A stretch of 64,000 nt of DNA from Mesorhizobium sp. B2-1-1 (GTDB taxonomy: Bacteria > Pseudomonadota > Alphaproteobacteria > Rhizobiales > Rhizobiaceae), in contig NZ_CP083954.1 of the NCBI RefSeq assembly GCF_006442975.2, positions 62,001-126,000 of the forward strand. The letters run 5' to 3'. Below the pieces are notes generated by a model that made no database searches, had not been told where the DNA came from, and saw nothing but the letters and a program-made list of their open reading frames with translations. The position numbers were made by a program, and so were the translations under genes. Of this stretch, positions 56,929 through 64,000 are shown piece by piece (position 1 is the first letter of the stretch; each line of letters opens with the position of its first letter).

Positions 56929-57852
56929 TTACGACCTCTTCAGCTTGGGGTCGAGCGCGTCGCGCAGGCCGTCGCCGATCAGGTTGATGGCAAAGACGGT
57001 GATCAGGATGGCAAGGCCCGGGAAGGTCACCACCCACCAGGCGCGCAGGATGAACTCGCGTGCTTCGGCCAGCATCGTGCCCCATTCCGGGGTCGGCGGC
57101 TGCGCGCCCATGCCGAGGAAGCCCAGCGCCGCGGCCTCGAGGATGGCGTTGGAGAAGGACAGCGTCGCCTGCACGATCAGCGGCGCGATGCAGTTGGGCA
57201 GGATGGTGACCAGCATCAGCCTGAAATGGCTGGCGCCCGCGACCTTGGCCGAGATGACATATTCGCGGTTCTTCTCCGCCATCACGGCGGCGCGGGTGAG
57301 CCGGGCGAAGTGCGGCTGCAGCACGAAGGCAATGGCGATCATGGCGTTGACCAGCCCAGGTCCGAGAACGGCGACCAGCACCAGCGCCAGCAGCAGCGAC
57401 GGGAAGGCCAGGATGATGTCCATGATGCGCATGATGAGCGTATCCACCCAGCCGCGGCAGTAGCCGGCGAGCAGGCCGAGGATGACGCCGGAGATCAGCG
57501 CCGTGGTGACGACGACGAAGCCGATGGCGAGCGAGAAGCGCGAGCCGTAGATCAGGCGCGAGAGAATGTCGCGGCCGACGGCGTCGGTACCGAGCAGGAA
57601 CTGGGCGCTGCCGCCCGCCTGCCAGGCCGGCGGCGTCAGGAAGAAGTCGCGGAACTGGTCGTCCGGCGAATGCGGGGCGAGCAGCGGCGCGAAGACCGCG
57701 ATCAGGATCAGCAGCGCGAAGACGAAGAGGCCGATCACCGCGCCCTTGTTGATCGAGAAATAGTGCCAGAACTCGGCGAACATCTGCAGCCGGCCGTCCT
57801 GCGGCCTGACGACGGTCGCGGCTTCGATTGTGGCAGGGCCTTCGTTGGTCAT
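56929..57852 (-). CDS. dppC: Dipeptide-type ABC transporter permease
   Basis: A 307-residue permease. The N-terminus MTNEGPATIEAA is cytoplasmic and the first helix is AVIGLFVFALLILIAVFAPL. The LLGTDAVGRDILSRLIYGSR motif and the EAA loop EYVISAKVAGASHFR mark the DppC group. An ATG 12 codons upstream exists, but this start lies one base after dppB. Confidence 0.9.
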   Translation of the reverse strand: MTNEGPATIEAATVVRPQDGRLQMFAEFWHYFSINKGAVIGLFVFALLILIAVFAPLLAPHSPDDQFRDFFLTPPAWQAGGSAQFLLGTDAVGRDILSRLIYGSRFSLAIGFVVVTTALISGVILGLLAGYCRGWVDTLIMRIMDIILAFPSLLLALVLVAVLGPGLVNAMIAIAFVLQPHFARLTRAAVMAEKNREYVISAKVAGASHFRLMLVTILPNCIAPLIVQATLSFSNAILEAAALGFLGMGAQPPTPEWGTMLAEAREFILRAWWVVTFPGLAILITVFAINLIGDGLRDALDPKLKRS

Positions 57853-57853
57853 G

Positions 57854-58861
57854 TCAATTCGCCCGGATACGCGGGTTGATGACGGCATAGAGCACGTCGA
57901 CGATGAGGTTCACCGACATGACGATGAGCGCGATCAAAAGCAACCCGCCTTGCACGGTGAAATAGTCGCGCTTGGAAATAGCGTCGATCATCCATTTGCC
58001 GATGCCTGGCCACGAAAAAATGCTCTCGGTCAGGATGGCGCCGGTCAGGAGCGTGCCGACCTGCAGGCCAATGGTGGTGACGACCGGGATCAGCGCATTG
58101 CGGAAAGCGTGCAGCCCGATGACGCGGCGAGGCGCCAGGCCCTTGGCGCGCGCGGTGCGCACATAGTCCTCGCCGAGGACCTCGAGCATGGCCGACCGCG
58201 TCTGCCTGGCGATGACGGCAAGCGGAATGGTGCCGAGCACGATGGTGGGCAGGACGAGGTGCGACAGGGCCGAGCGGAATGCACCCTTCTGTCCGGAGAT
58301 CAGGGAATCGATGGTCATGAAGCCGGTTACCGGCTTGAAGAAATAGAGAAGGTCGATGCGGCCGGAAACCGGCGTCCAGTGCAGCATGCCGGAGAACACG
58401 ATGATCAGCAGCAGCCCCCACCAGAAGATCGGCATGGAATAGCCTGCCAGCGCCGTTCCCATGGTCAGTTGGTCGAACCAGGAGCCGCGGCGGATCGCGG
58501 CGAAGATGCCGAAGGCGACGCCGATGACGATGGCGAAGATCATGGCGAAGATGGCAAGTTCGACCGTCGCCGGGAACCGCACCAGGAAATCCTTGAGCAC
58601 CGGCGTCTTGGTGGAAAACGAGGTGCCGAAATCACCGCAGAGGATATTGGCCAGATAGGTCAGGTACTGTCGCCAGATCGGCAGGTCGAAGCCGAACTGG
58701 TGCATCAGCGCAGCGTGACGTTCGGGCGACAGGCCGCGTTCGCCCGCGAGCACCAGCACCGGATCACCGGGCAGGATGCGCACGAAGCCGAAGGCGAGGA
58801 TGGTTATCCCGATGAAGGTCGGGACGATGAGGGCGAGCTTGCCGAGGATATAACGCAGCAT
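57854..58861 (-). CDS. dppB: Dipeptide-type ABC transporter permease
   Basis: A 335-residue permease with MLRYILGKLALIVPTFIGIT as the first membrane helix and the EAA loop DYVRTARAKGLAPRRVIG near residues 225-242. About six helices are evident. The binding protein gene lies 48 bases upstream, with a hairpin between. Confidence 0.9.
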   Translation of the reverse strand: MLRYILGKLALIVPTFIGITILAFGFVRILPGDPVLVLAGERGLSPERHAALMHQFGFDLPIWRQYLTYLANILCGDFGTSFSTKTPVLKDFLVRFPATVELAIFAMIFAIVIGVAFGIFAAIRRGSWFDQLTMGTALAGYSMPIFWWGLLLIIVFSGMLHWTPVSGRIDLLYFFKPVTGFMTIDSLISGQKGAFRSALSHLVLPTIVLGTIPLAVIARQTRSAMLEVLGEDYVRTARAKGLAPRRVIGLHAFRNALIPVVTTIGLQVGTLLTGAILTESIFSWPGIGKWMIDAISKRDYFTVQGGLLLIALIVMSVNLIVDVLYAVINPRIRAN

Positions 58862-58873
58862 GGCGGGCGAGGT

Positions 58874-58897
58874 GGGACGGCGCTGTGGCGCCGCCCC
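58874..58897 (-). other. Hairpin between dppA and dppB
   Basis: GGGACGGCGC and GCGCCGCCCC form a 10-bp stem with one mismatch around TGTG, in the 48-base gap between binding protein and permease genes. It resembles the hairpins at the same position in the three other importers of this window. Confidence 0.55.
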
Positions 58898-58909
58898 GTT
58901 TCGCGAACC

Positions 58910-60502
58910 TTATTCGGCGATATCGACGCCGTCGAAGCGATGGATGCCGAGCGGATCCATCGCAAAGCCGGAGACGGTCTTCTGCATCGGCATGAACACC
59001 TTGGAGTGTGCGAGCGTCGCCCACGGTGCCTGTTCCTTGAAGATGACCTGCGCCTGTTCATAGAGCTTGGTGCGCTCGGCCTGGTCGGAAACCGTCTTGG
59101 CCTTGTTGATGAGCGCATCGAAGTCCTTGTTGCACCATTCCGCGCGGTTGTTCGAACCGACGGAAGCGCAGCTCAGGAGCACACCGAGGAAGTTGTCCGG
59201 ATCGCCATTGTCACCGGTCCAGCCGACGATGACGGCGCCGTCGTGATCGACCGCCGAAGCGCGCTTGAGGTATTCACCCCAATCGTAGCTGACGATGTTG
59301 ACTGTGACGCCGACCTTGGCGAAGTCGGCCTGGATCAGCTCGGCGGTGCGGCGCGCGTTCGGCATGTAGGGGCGCGACACAGGCATGGCCCAGACATTCA
59401 TCTTGAGGTCCTTGACGCCGGCCTCTTCGAGCATCTTCTTGGCCGCATCCGGATCGTACGGATCGTCCTTCACGTCCTTGTTGTAGGACCACATGGTCGG
59501 CGGGATCGGGTTGACGGCCACCTGGCCGGCGCCCTGGAAGACCGCGTCGATAATGGCCTTCTTGTTGATGGCCATGTTGAGCGCCTTGCGCACGCGCACG
59601 TCGTCGAACGGCTTCTGCTGGGTGTTGTACATCAGCGCACCGACATTGAGGCCTTCCTGCTCGTCGACCTTCAGGTTCGGATCGGCCTGCAGGCCGGCGA
59701 TGTCGGCCGGCGCCGGGTAGGACATGATGTTGCACTCGCCGGCCTTCAGCTTCTGCGCACGGACCGCCGGATCGGTGGTGATGGCGAAGACAAGGTCGTC
59801 GATCTTCTGCTTGCCGCCCCAATAGTCGGGGTTGGCCTTGTAGCGGATGGCAGCGTCGGTCTGGTAATCGACGAAGATGAACGGGCCGGTGCCAATCGGC
59901 TTCTGGTTGAACAGTTCAGGCGTCTTGTCCGCCTGCAGCTTGTCGGCATATTCCTTGGAAACGATTGAGGCGAAGTCCATGCCCAGCGTCGGGATCAAAG
60001 TGATCGCCGGCTCCTTGAGGGTGAACTTCACCGTCAGGTCGTCGACCTTCTCGACCTTGGTGATGTTGTCGCCGAACTGGTCATTGTAATACTGGTAGGC
60101 AATGCCCGGTATGTACTGGAACCAGGGGCCGTTCTTGTCGACCTGACGCTGGAACGAGAACACCACGTCGTCGGCGTTGAAGTCGCGCGTCGGGGTGAAA
60201 TAGTCGGTAGCGGCGAACTTCACGCCCTTGCGAAGCTTGAACGTGTATTCCTTGCCATCGTCGGAAATGGACCAGCTTTCGGCCAGGCCCGGCGAGACCG
60301 TTGTCTTGCCATGATCGAATTCGACGAGGCGGTTGAAGACCGTACGCGAAGACGCATCGAACGTCTGTCCCGCGGTGTAGGGCGCCGGGTCAAAGCCTTC
60401 CGGCGAAGCTTCGGCGCAGTAGACCAAGGTTTTTGCGTTGGCCACGCCGCCCAGGACGCTTGCAGCCAGCAACGCGGCTGCAAAAGTCAGTTTCTTCCTC
60501 AT
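58910..60502 (-). CDS. dppA: Dipeptide-type ABC transporter substrate-binding protein
   Basis: A 530-residue periplasmic protein with a Sec signal (MRKKLTFAAALLAASVLGGV, cut after ANA near residue 23). DppA-type text follows: LVYCAEASPEGFDPAPYTAG, ADDVVFSFQRQ and a C-terminal VSGFAMDPLGIHRFDGV. The Cys in YCAEASPEGF is typical of DppA. It heads the complete dppABCDF operon, which should import dipeptides and possibly haem or aminolevulinate. Confidence 0.93.
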   Translation of the reverse strand: MRKKLTFAAALLAASVLGGVANAKTLVYCAEASPEGFDPAPYTAGQTFDASSRTVFNRLVEFDHGKTTVSPGLAESWSISDDGKEYTFKLRKGVKFAATDYFTPTRDFNADDVVFSFQRQVDKNGPWFQYIPGIAYQYYNDQFGDNITKVEKVDDLTVKFTLKEPAITLIPTLGMDFASIVSKEYADKLQADKTPELFNQKPIGTGPFIFVDYQTDAAIRYKANPDYWGGKQKIDDLVFAITTDPAVRAQKLKAGECNIMSYPAPADIAGLQADPNLKVDEQEGLNVGALMYNTQQKPFDDVRVRKALNMAINKKAIIDAVFQGAGQVAVNPIPPTMWSYNKDVKDDPYDPDAAKKMLEEAGVKDLKMNVWAMPVSRPYMPNARRTAELIQADFAKVGVTVNIVSYDWGEYLKRASAVDHDGAVIVGWTGDNGDPDNFLGVLLSCASVGSNNRAEWCNKDFDALINKAKTVSDQAERTKLYEQAQVIFKEQAPWATLAHSKVFMPMQKTVSGFAMDPLGIHRFDGVDIAE

Positions 60503-60950
60503 TGAGCACTCCCTGATGTTTTTCCAAGCCCCTCTATCAGGCTCGCGAAGCGCGCATATAAGCACCGTTTCTCCGGCTTTGGAACACCCAGTTTGCCTAC
60601 CCCATGGTAAGCGGGAAAAAAATCCTCCTCTCCGCAAAAAAATGGAAAAATTCAGTATTTTTTTCTATTCACAACATTATTAACGACCGCATTTTTTTAT
60701 TGATCACCAATCTTACGAGATCAACGTCGCGCCCGCTTTCATATGACCGGGGATGCCGGACGATGCAGGGCCGCTGCGCCCGTGGCGGGAAAGATTTTCG
60801 GCGGCAAATCTTTCGACGGCTTGCCGCTGGGGCAAGGCTTGCACGCCCGCCGATAGAGGCCATACATAGACAAGGCACCGTCGGCAGCGGGGGACGCCTC
60901 TCTTAGCAGGAGGCGAGCGCGGCAGGGGCGAACAAAACAGGGAGGGACGG
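60503..60950. other. Divergent promoter region of dppA and fadD
   Basis: About 450 bases without a gene. 60605-60720 is strongly AT-rich compared with the rest of the window (runs of A and T, GTATTTTTTTCTATTC), a likely promoter or protein-binding region. No definite -35/-10 pair or riboswitch is recognised. Small open frames here have no similarity. Confidence 0.45.
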
Positions 60951-63053
60951 TTGGCAAAAGCATCGAACAGGACGGCTCCGCCGAAGACGGCCAAGGCGAC
61001 CCTGAAGCCGGCCGCGGGCGCCGACAAGCAGCCAACGCCCTCCGCCAAGAACGCAAAGGGCGCAAAGAGCACAAAGGCAAAGGTCGCAGGGAAACCTTCC
61101 GCCGGCAAGGCGGACGCTGTTGTCAAACCGGCCGCGAAGCCGGCGGCCAAAGCCGTCCCCGCAAAGACGTCGGCGAAGGCCGGAACTGCTAAAACCGGGA
61201 CGACAAAGACCAGTTCGACCAAGGCCGGGACGACGAAGACTGGCGCGAGCAAGACCGGGGCGACCCGGACTAGCAAGACTGGGGCCGCACAAGCCGCATC
61301 CGTGGCCAAGCCGGCACCGGCGGCCTCGAGACCGGCGGCCGCCAAGCGATTGCCGAAAGCGCTCACCGCCCTTGCCGCAGGCTTGCCGGAAAAGCCCTGG
61401 CTGGAAAGCTACCCGAAGAACATGCCGGCCGAGATCGGCGCCCTGCCCTACAGCTCCATCGGCGATTTCCTCGTTGCCGCCTGCAAGCAATTTGCCGGCC
61501 AGCCGGCCTTCACCTGCATGGGCAAGTCGATCACCTATGCGGAACTCGAACGGCTTTCGGCGGCGTTCGGCGCCTACCTGCAATCGACCGGGTTGCCCAA
61601 AGGCGCACGCGTCGCCCTGATGATGCCGAACGTGCTGCAATATCCGGTGGCGATGATGGCGGTGGCGCGCGCCGGCTACACGGTGGTCAACGTCAACCCT
61701 CTCTACACGCCGCGCGAGCTGGAACACCAGCTCAAGGATTCCGGGGCACAAGCGATCATCATCCTGGAGAACTTCGCCAGCACCTTGCAAGCGGTGATCG
61801 CCAGGACGTCGGTCAAGCACGTCGTCGTCGCGGCCATGGGCGACATGCTCGGCGGGCTCAAGGGAAGCATCGTCAATCTGGTGGTGCGCCGCGTCAAGAA
61901 GATGGTGCCGGCCTGGTCATTGCCCGGCCATGTCAAGTTCAACGCGGCGCTGAAGGTGGGCAGCGGCATGGGTTTCAAGCCGGCCAAGGTGGCGGCCGAC
62001 GATATCGCGTTCCTGCAATATACCGGCGGCACCACGGGAATCTCGAAGGGTGCTATCCTGCTGCACAGCAACGTGCTGGCCAATGTCGCGCAGAATTCGC
62101 TGTGGCTGCAGGACGCTTACACGGTCAAGCCAAAACCCGCCCATCTCAACCTCATCTGCGCACTGCCGCTCTATCATATCTTCGCGCTGACCGTGAATGC
62201 GCTGATGGGCATGCAAATGGGTGGACAGAACATACTGATCCCCAACCCGCGCGACATCCCCGGCTTCGTCAAGGAAATGGGCAAGTATCCGATCCATATC
62301 TTTCCAGGCCTCAACACGCTGTTCAACGCGCTGCTCAACAATGAGGATTTCCGCAAGCTCGACTTCAAGCCGCTGCTCCTGACGCTGGGCGGCGGCATGG
62401 CGGTGCAGAAGGGCGTCGCCGAGCGCTGGAAGGCGCTGACGGGCTGCCCGGTCAGTGAAGGCTACGGCCTGTCGGAGACGTCGCCCGTGGCAACGGCCAA
62501 CAAGTTCAGCTCCGGCGAATTCACCGGCACGATCGGCCTGCCGCTGCCGTCTACCGAGATCGCCATCCGCGACGAGGAGGACAACAATTTGCCGCTCGGC
62601 GAGGTCGGCGAAATCTGCATCAAGGGGCCGCAGGTGATGGCGGGCTACTGGAACCGGCCTGACGAGACCGCCAAGGTGATGACCAAGGACGGCTTCTTCA
62701 AGTCGGGCGACATGGGCTTCATGGACGAGCGCGGCTACACCAAGATCGTCGACCGCAAGAAGGACATGATCCTCGTTTCCGGCTTCAACGTCTATCCGAC
62801 CGAGCTCGAGGAAGTCGTGGCGCTGCATCCCGGCGTGCTCGAAGTGGCGGCAATCGGCGTGCCGGACGAGCATTCGGGCGAAGTGCCGAAACTGTTCATC
62901 GTCAAGAAAGACCAGGCGCTGACCGCCGAGGCCATCACCGCCTATTGCCGTGAGAACCTGACCGGCTACAAGCGGCCCAGATACATCGAATTCAGGACAG
63001 AACTGCCGAAGACGCCGGTCGGAAAGATCCTGCGGCGCGCATTGCGCGAATAG
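60951..63053 (+). CDS. fadD: Long-chain fatty acid-CoA ligase with basic N-terminal extension
   Basis: A 700-residue AMP-forming ligase. The catalytic core begins near residue 144 (LPEKPWLESYPKNMP), with the P-loop YTGGTTGISKGAI near 355, GYGLSETSP, the GDMGFMDERGY hinge region and the catalytic Lys in PVGKILRR near the C-terminus. The first 143 residues are a Lys/Ala/Thr/Pro-rich extension with AKTG, TKTG and SKTG repeats, like histone H1 tails, which is absent from usual FadD (about 560 residues). The start is TTG with GGAGGG just upstream, and the frame is continuous into the core. Confidence 0.9.
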   Translation: MAKASNRTAPPKTAKATLKPAAGADKQPTPSAKNAKGAKSTKAKVAGKPSAGKADAVVKPAAKPAAKAVPAKTSAKAGTAKTGTTKTSSTKAGTTKTGASKTGATRTSKTGAAQAASVAKPAPAASRPAAAKRLPKALTALAAGLPEKPWLESYPKNMPAEIGALPYSSIGDFLVAACKQFAGQPAFTCMGKSITYAELERLSAAFGAYLQSTGLPKGARVALMMPNVLQYPVAMMAVARAGYTVVNVNPLYTPRELEHQLKDSGAQAIIILENFASTLQAVIARTSVKHVVVAAMGDMLGGLKGSIVNLVVRRVKKMVPAWSLPGHVKFNAALKVGSGMGFKPAKVAADDIAFLQYTGGTTGISKGAILLHSNVLANVAQNSLWLQDAYTVKPKPAHLNLICALPLYHIFALTVNALMGMQMGGQNILIPNPRDIPGFVKEMGKYPIHIFPGLNTLFNALLNNEDFRKLDFKPLLLTLGGGMAVQKGVAERWKALTGCPVSEGYGLSETSPVATANKFSSGEFTGTIGLPLPSTEIAIRDEEDNNLPLGEVGEICIKGPQVMAGYWNRPDETAKVMTKDGFFKSGDMGFMDERGYTKIVDRKKDMILVSGFNVYPTELEEVVALHPGVLEVAAIGVPDEHSGEVPKLFIVKKDQALTAEAITAYCRENLTGYKRPRYIEFRTELPKTPVGKILRRALRE

Positions 63054-63061
63054 GAGCCGGC

Positions 63062-63808
63062 TTGGACCACGATCTTGCCGGCGACGATGCGCCGGACCGG
63101 CGCCAGCGCCTCGACCCGGCCGAGTTCATCAAGGCCAACATGCGCCTTGTCCCTGCGCCTGCGCTTCCAGAAATCCGGTTTTACACGGCGCACCCCAGCA
63201 GCGGATTGAGACGGCTCGTCGAGCCCGAAGGCGATGCGGAAGATGCACCGGAGCCACAACCGCCCTACTGGGCCTACGCATGGGCCGGCGGCACCGTGCT
63301 CGCGCGCTATGTCCTCGACCATCCGATGACCGTGGGGGGACGCCGCGTGCTCGACCTTGGTGCCGGTTCCGGCATTGTCGGCATCGCTGCCGCGAAGGCC
63401 GGGGCCCGCGAAGTGATCGCCGCCGAGATCGACCGAAACGGCGTCGCCGCGCTCGGTCTCAATGCAAAAGACAACGGCGTCACGATCTCGGTGATCTGCA
63501 AAGACATTACCAACGGTCCGCCACCGGCGGTCGACCTTGTGCTGGCCGGCGACGTGTTCTACGGACCCGATGTCGCCGAACGCATGATCCCCTTCCTCGA
63601 CCGCTGCCTTGCCGATGGCGTCGAGGTCCTGATCGGCGACCCGCGCCGCGCCGATCTACCATTGTCGCGGCTCAGGCTGCTCGCCGAATATCAGGTGCCG
63701 GATTTCGGCGACGCGAAGGGCGCCGCAAGCAGGCCGAGCGGCGTCTTTTCCTTCGAAGCCGAGACGCCGCTAGCGACGAGATCAGATCGTCTCCTTGACC
63801 CGCGCTGA
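63062..63808 (+). CDS. Class I SAM-dependent methyltransferase, ETFB/L11-lysine methyltransferase-like
   Basis: A 248-residue protein. The SAM-binding motif VLDLGAGSGIVGIAAAKAGA is near residues 96-115, with EID ending the second strand and DLVLAGDVFY near 158-167 in place of the NPP motif. The domain before it (PPYWAYAWAGG) is typical of the small lysine methyltransferases of the ETFBKMT group. The start is TTG with TAGGAG upstream, 8 bases after fadD; an ATG at 63140 would shorten the protein. Its 3' end overlaps the convergent HAD gene by 27 bases. The substrate is unknown. Confidence 0.8.
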   Translation: MDHDLAGDDAPDRRQRLDPAEFIKANMRLVPAPALPEIRFYTAHPSSGLRRLVEPEGDAEDAPEPQPPYWAYAWAGGTVLARYVLDHPMTVGGRRVLDLGAGSGIVGIAAAKAGAREVIAAEIDRNGVAALGLNAKDNGVTISVICKDITNGPPPAVDLVLAGDVFYGPDVAERMIPFLDRCLADGVEVLIGDPRRADLPLSRLRLLAEYQVPDFGDAKGAASRPSGVFSFEAETPLATRSDRLLDPR

Positions 63809-64000
63809 AAGGAAATCCGGCAGGTCGACAACCGAATCCAGGATCACGTCGGCAATTCCGGCCAGAGATTCACGCGTGCCGGTGCCCGAGAGCACGCCGA
63901 CCGCCAGGCCGCAGCCGCCGGCACGCGCCATTTCGAGATCGTGGCGGTTATCGCCGATCATGGCGACCTGCGTCGGCTTCAGGCCGGTGAGATCGCAGAA
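63782..64000 (-). CDS. HAD-superfamily phosphatase (C-terminal part)
   Basis: The minus strand encodes the last 72 residues of a HAD hydrolase: the motif IV segment VAMIGDNRHDLEMARAGG with its metal-binding aspartates, then GVLSGTGTRESL and IADVILDSVVDLP at the end. This fits phosphoglycolate-phosphatase-like HAD enzymes. The rest lies beyond the right edge. Its stop is inside the end of the convergent methyltransferase gene. Confidence 0.85.
   Translation of the reverse strand, partial: FCDLTGLKPTQVAMIGDNRHDLEMARAGGCGLAVGVLSGTGTRESLAGIADVILDSVVDLPDFLSARVKETI

Noticed and set aside
61120..61340. Tandem AKTG/TKTG codon repeats considered as a CRISPR-like or DNA repeat array
   Set aside because: Units are short, imperfect and in frame with fadD, so they are a protein low-complexity region rather than spaced DNA repeats.

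Overview
The window reads as a chromosomal segment of a high-GC rhizobial alphaproteobacterium, most likely Mesorhizobium or a close relative. This rests on gene content, since no search could be run. The cytochrome c resembles Bradyrhizobium CycM, DnaX has the alphaproteobacterial degenerate zinc module, the SRP RNA gene lies upstream of dnaX, peptide and opine-type ABC transporters are abundant, and rhizobial-style palindromic intergenic repeats are present.

Layout. 1-6.6 kb is housekeeping: ebfC (cut by the window edge), dnaX and the SRP RNA on the minus strand, a HIT protein, nudC and a Dabb protein on the plus strand, pheA and kdsB on the minus strand, then cycM. 6.7-14.5 kb is a yej-type peptide importer operon with two tandem binding proteins, followed by a hydroxyacid dehydrogenase, a small lipoprotein, a DNA-repair exonuclease/ligase pair and a membrane protein of unknown function. 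20.3-23.8 kb starts with tRNA-Thr(CGT) and carries a small surface-sugar-type cluster on the minus strand (a GT8-like enzyme and two related proteins of unknown activity) plus a YodC-like protein and a palindromic repeat. 23.9-28.6 kb holds an EF-hand/ECF-sigma/membrane/metal-sensor module, a secreted His-rich protein, the tail of a broken DUF1501 gene and an LtaS/OpgB-like sulfatase-fold membrane enzyme.

28.6-51.6 kb is the most interesting region: an aromatic (probably indole- or anthranilate-type) catabolic supercluster. It has an indolepyruvate-ferredoxin-oxidoreductase-like pair, two MarR regulators, two related CrtI-like FAD proteins on either side of an isatin-hydrolase/kynurenine-formamidase-like cyclase, a five-gene ABC importer, a predicted exported VOC protein, an anthraniloyl-CoA (or salicylyl-CoA) monooxygenase fused to an old-yellow-enzyme reductase, SDR, enoyl-CoA hydratase, acyl-CoA dehydrogenase, RidA, a flavin monooxygenase and a HpcH/HpaI aldolase. 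Four near-identical dyads built on TTTNAAGCNTNAAA lie in the promoter regions of this cluster and suggest one regulon, probably under a local MarR protein. No aryl-CoA ligase and no ring-attacking dioxygenase for an upper pathway was seen.

52-55 kb holds a polar amino acid binding protein and permease without an ATPase gene, next to a class-V aminotransferase. 55.2-60.5 kb is a complete dppABCDF-type operon on the minus strand. The window ends with a fadD carrying an unusual Lys/Ala/Thr-rich N-terminal extension, a small methyltransferase and the end of a HAD phosphatase gene.
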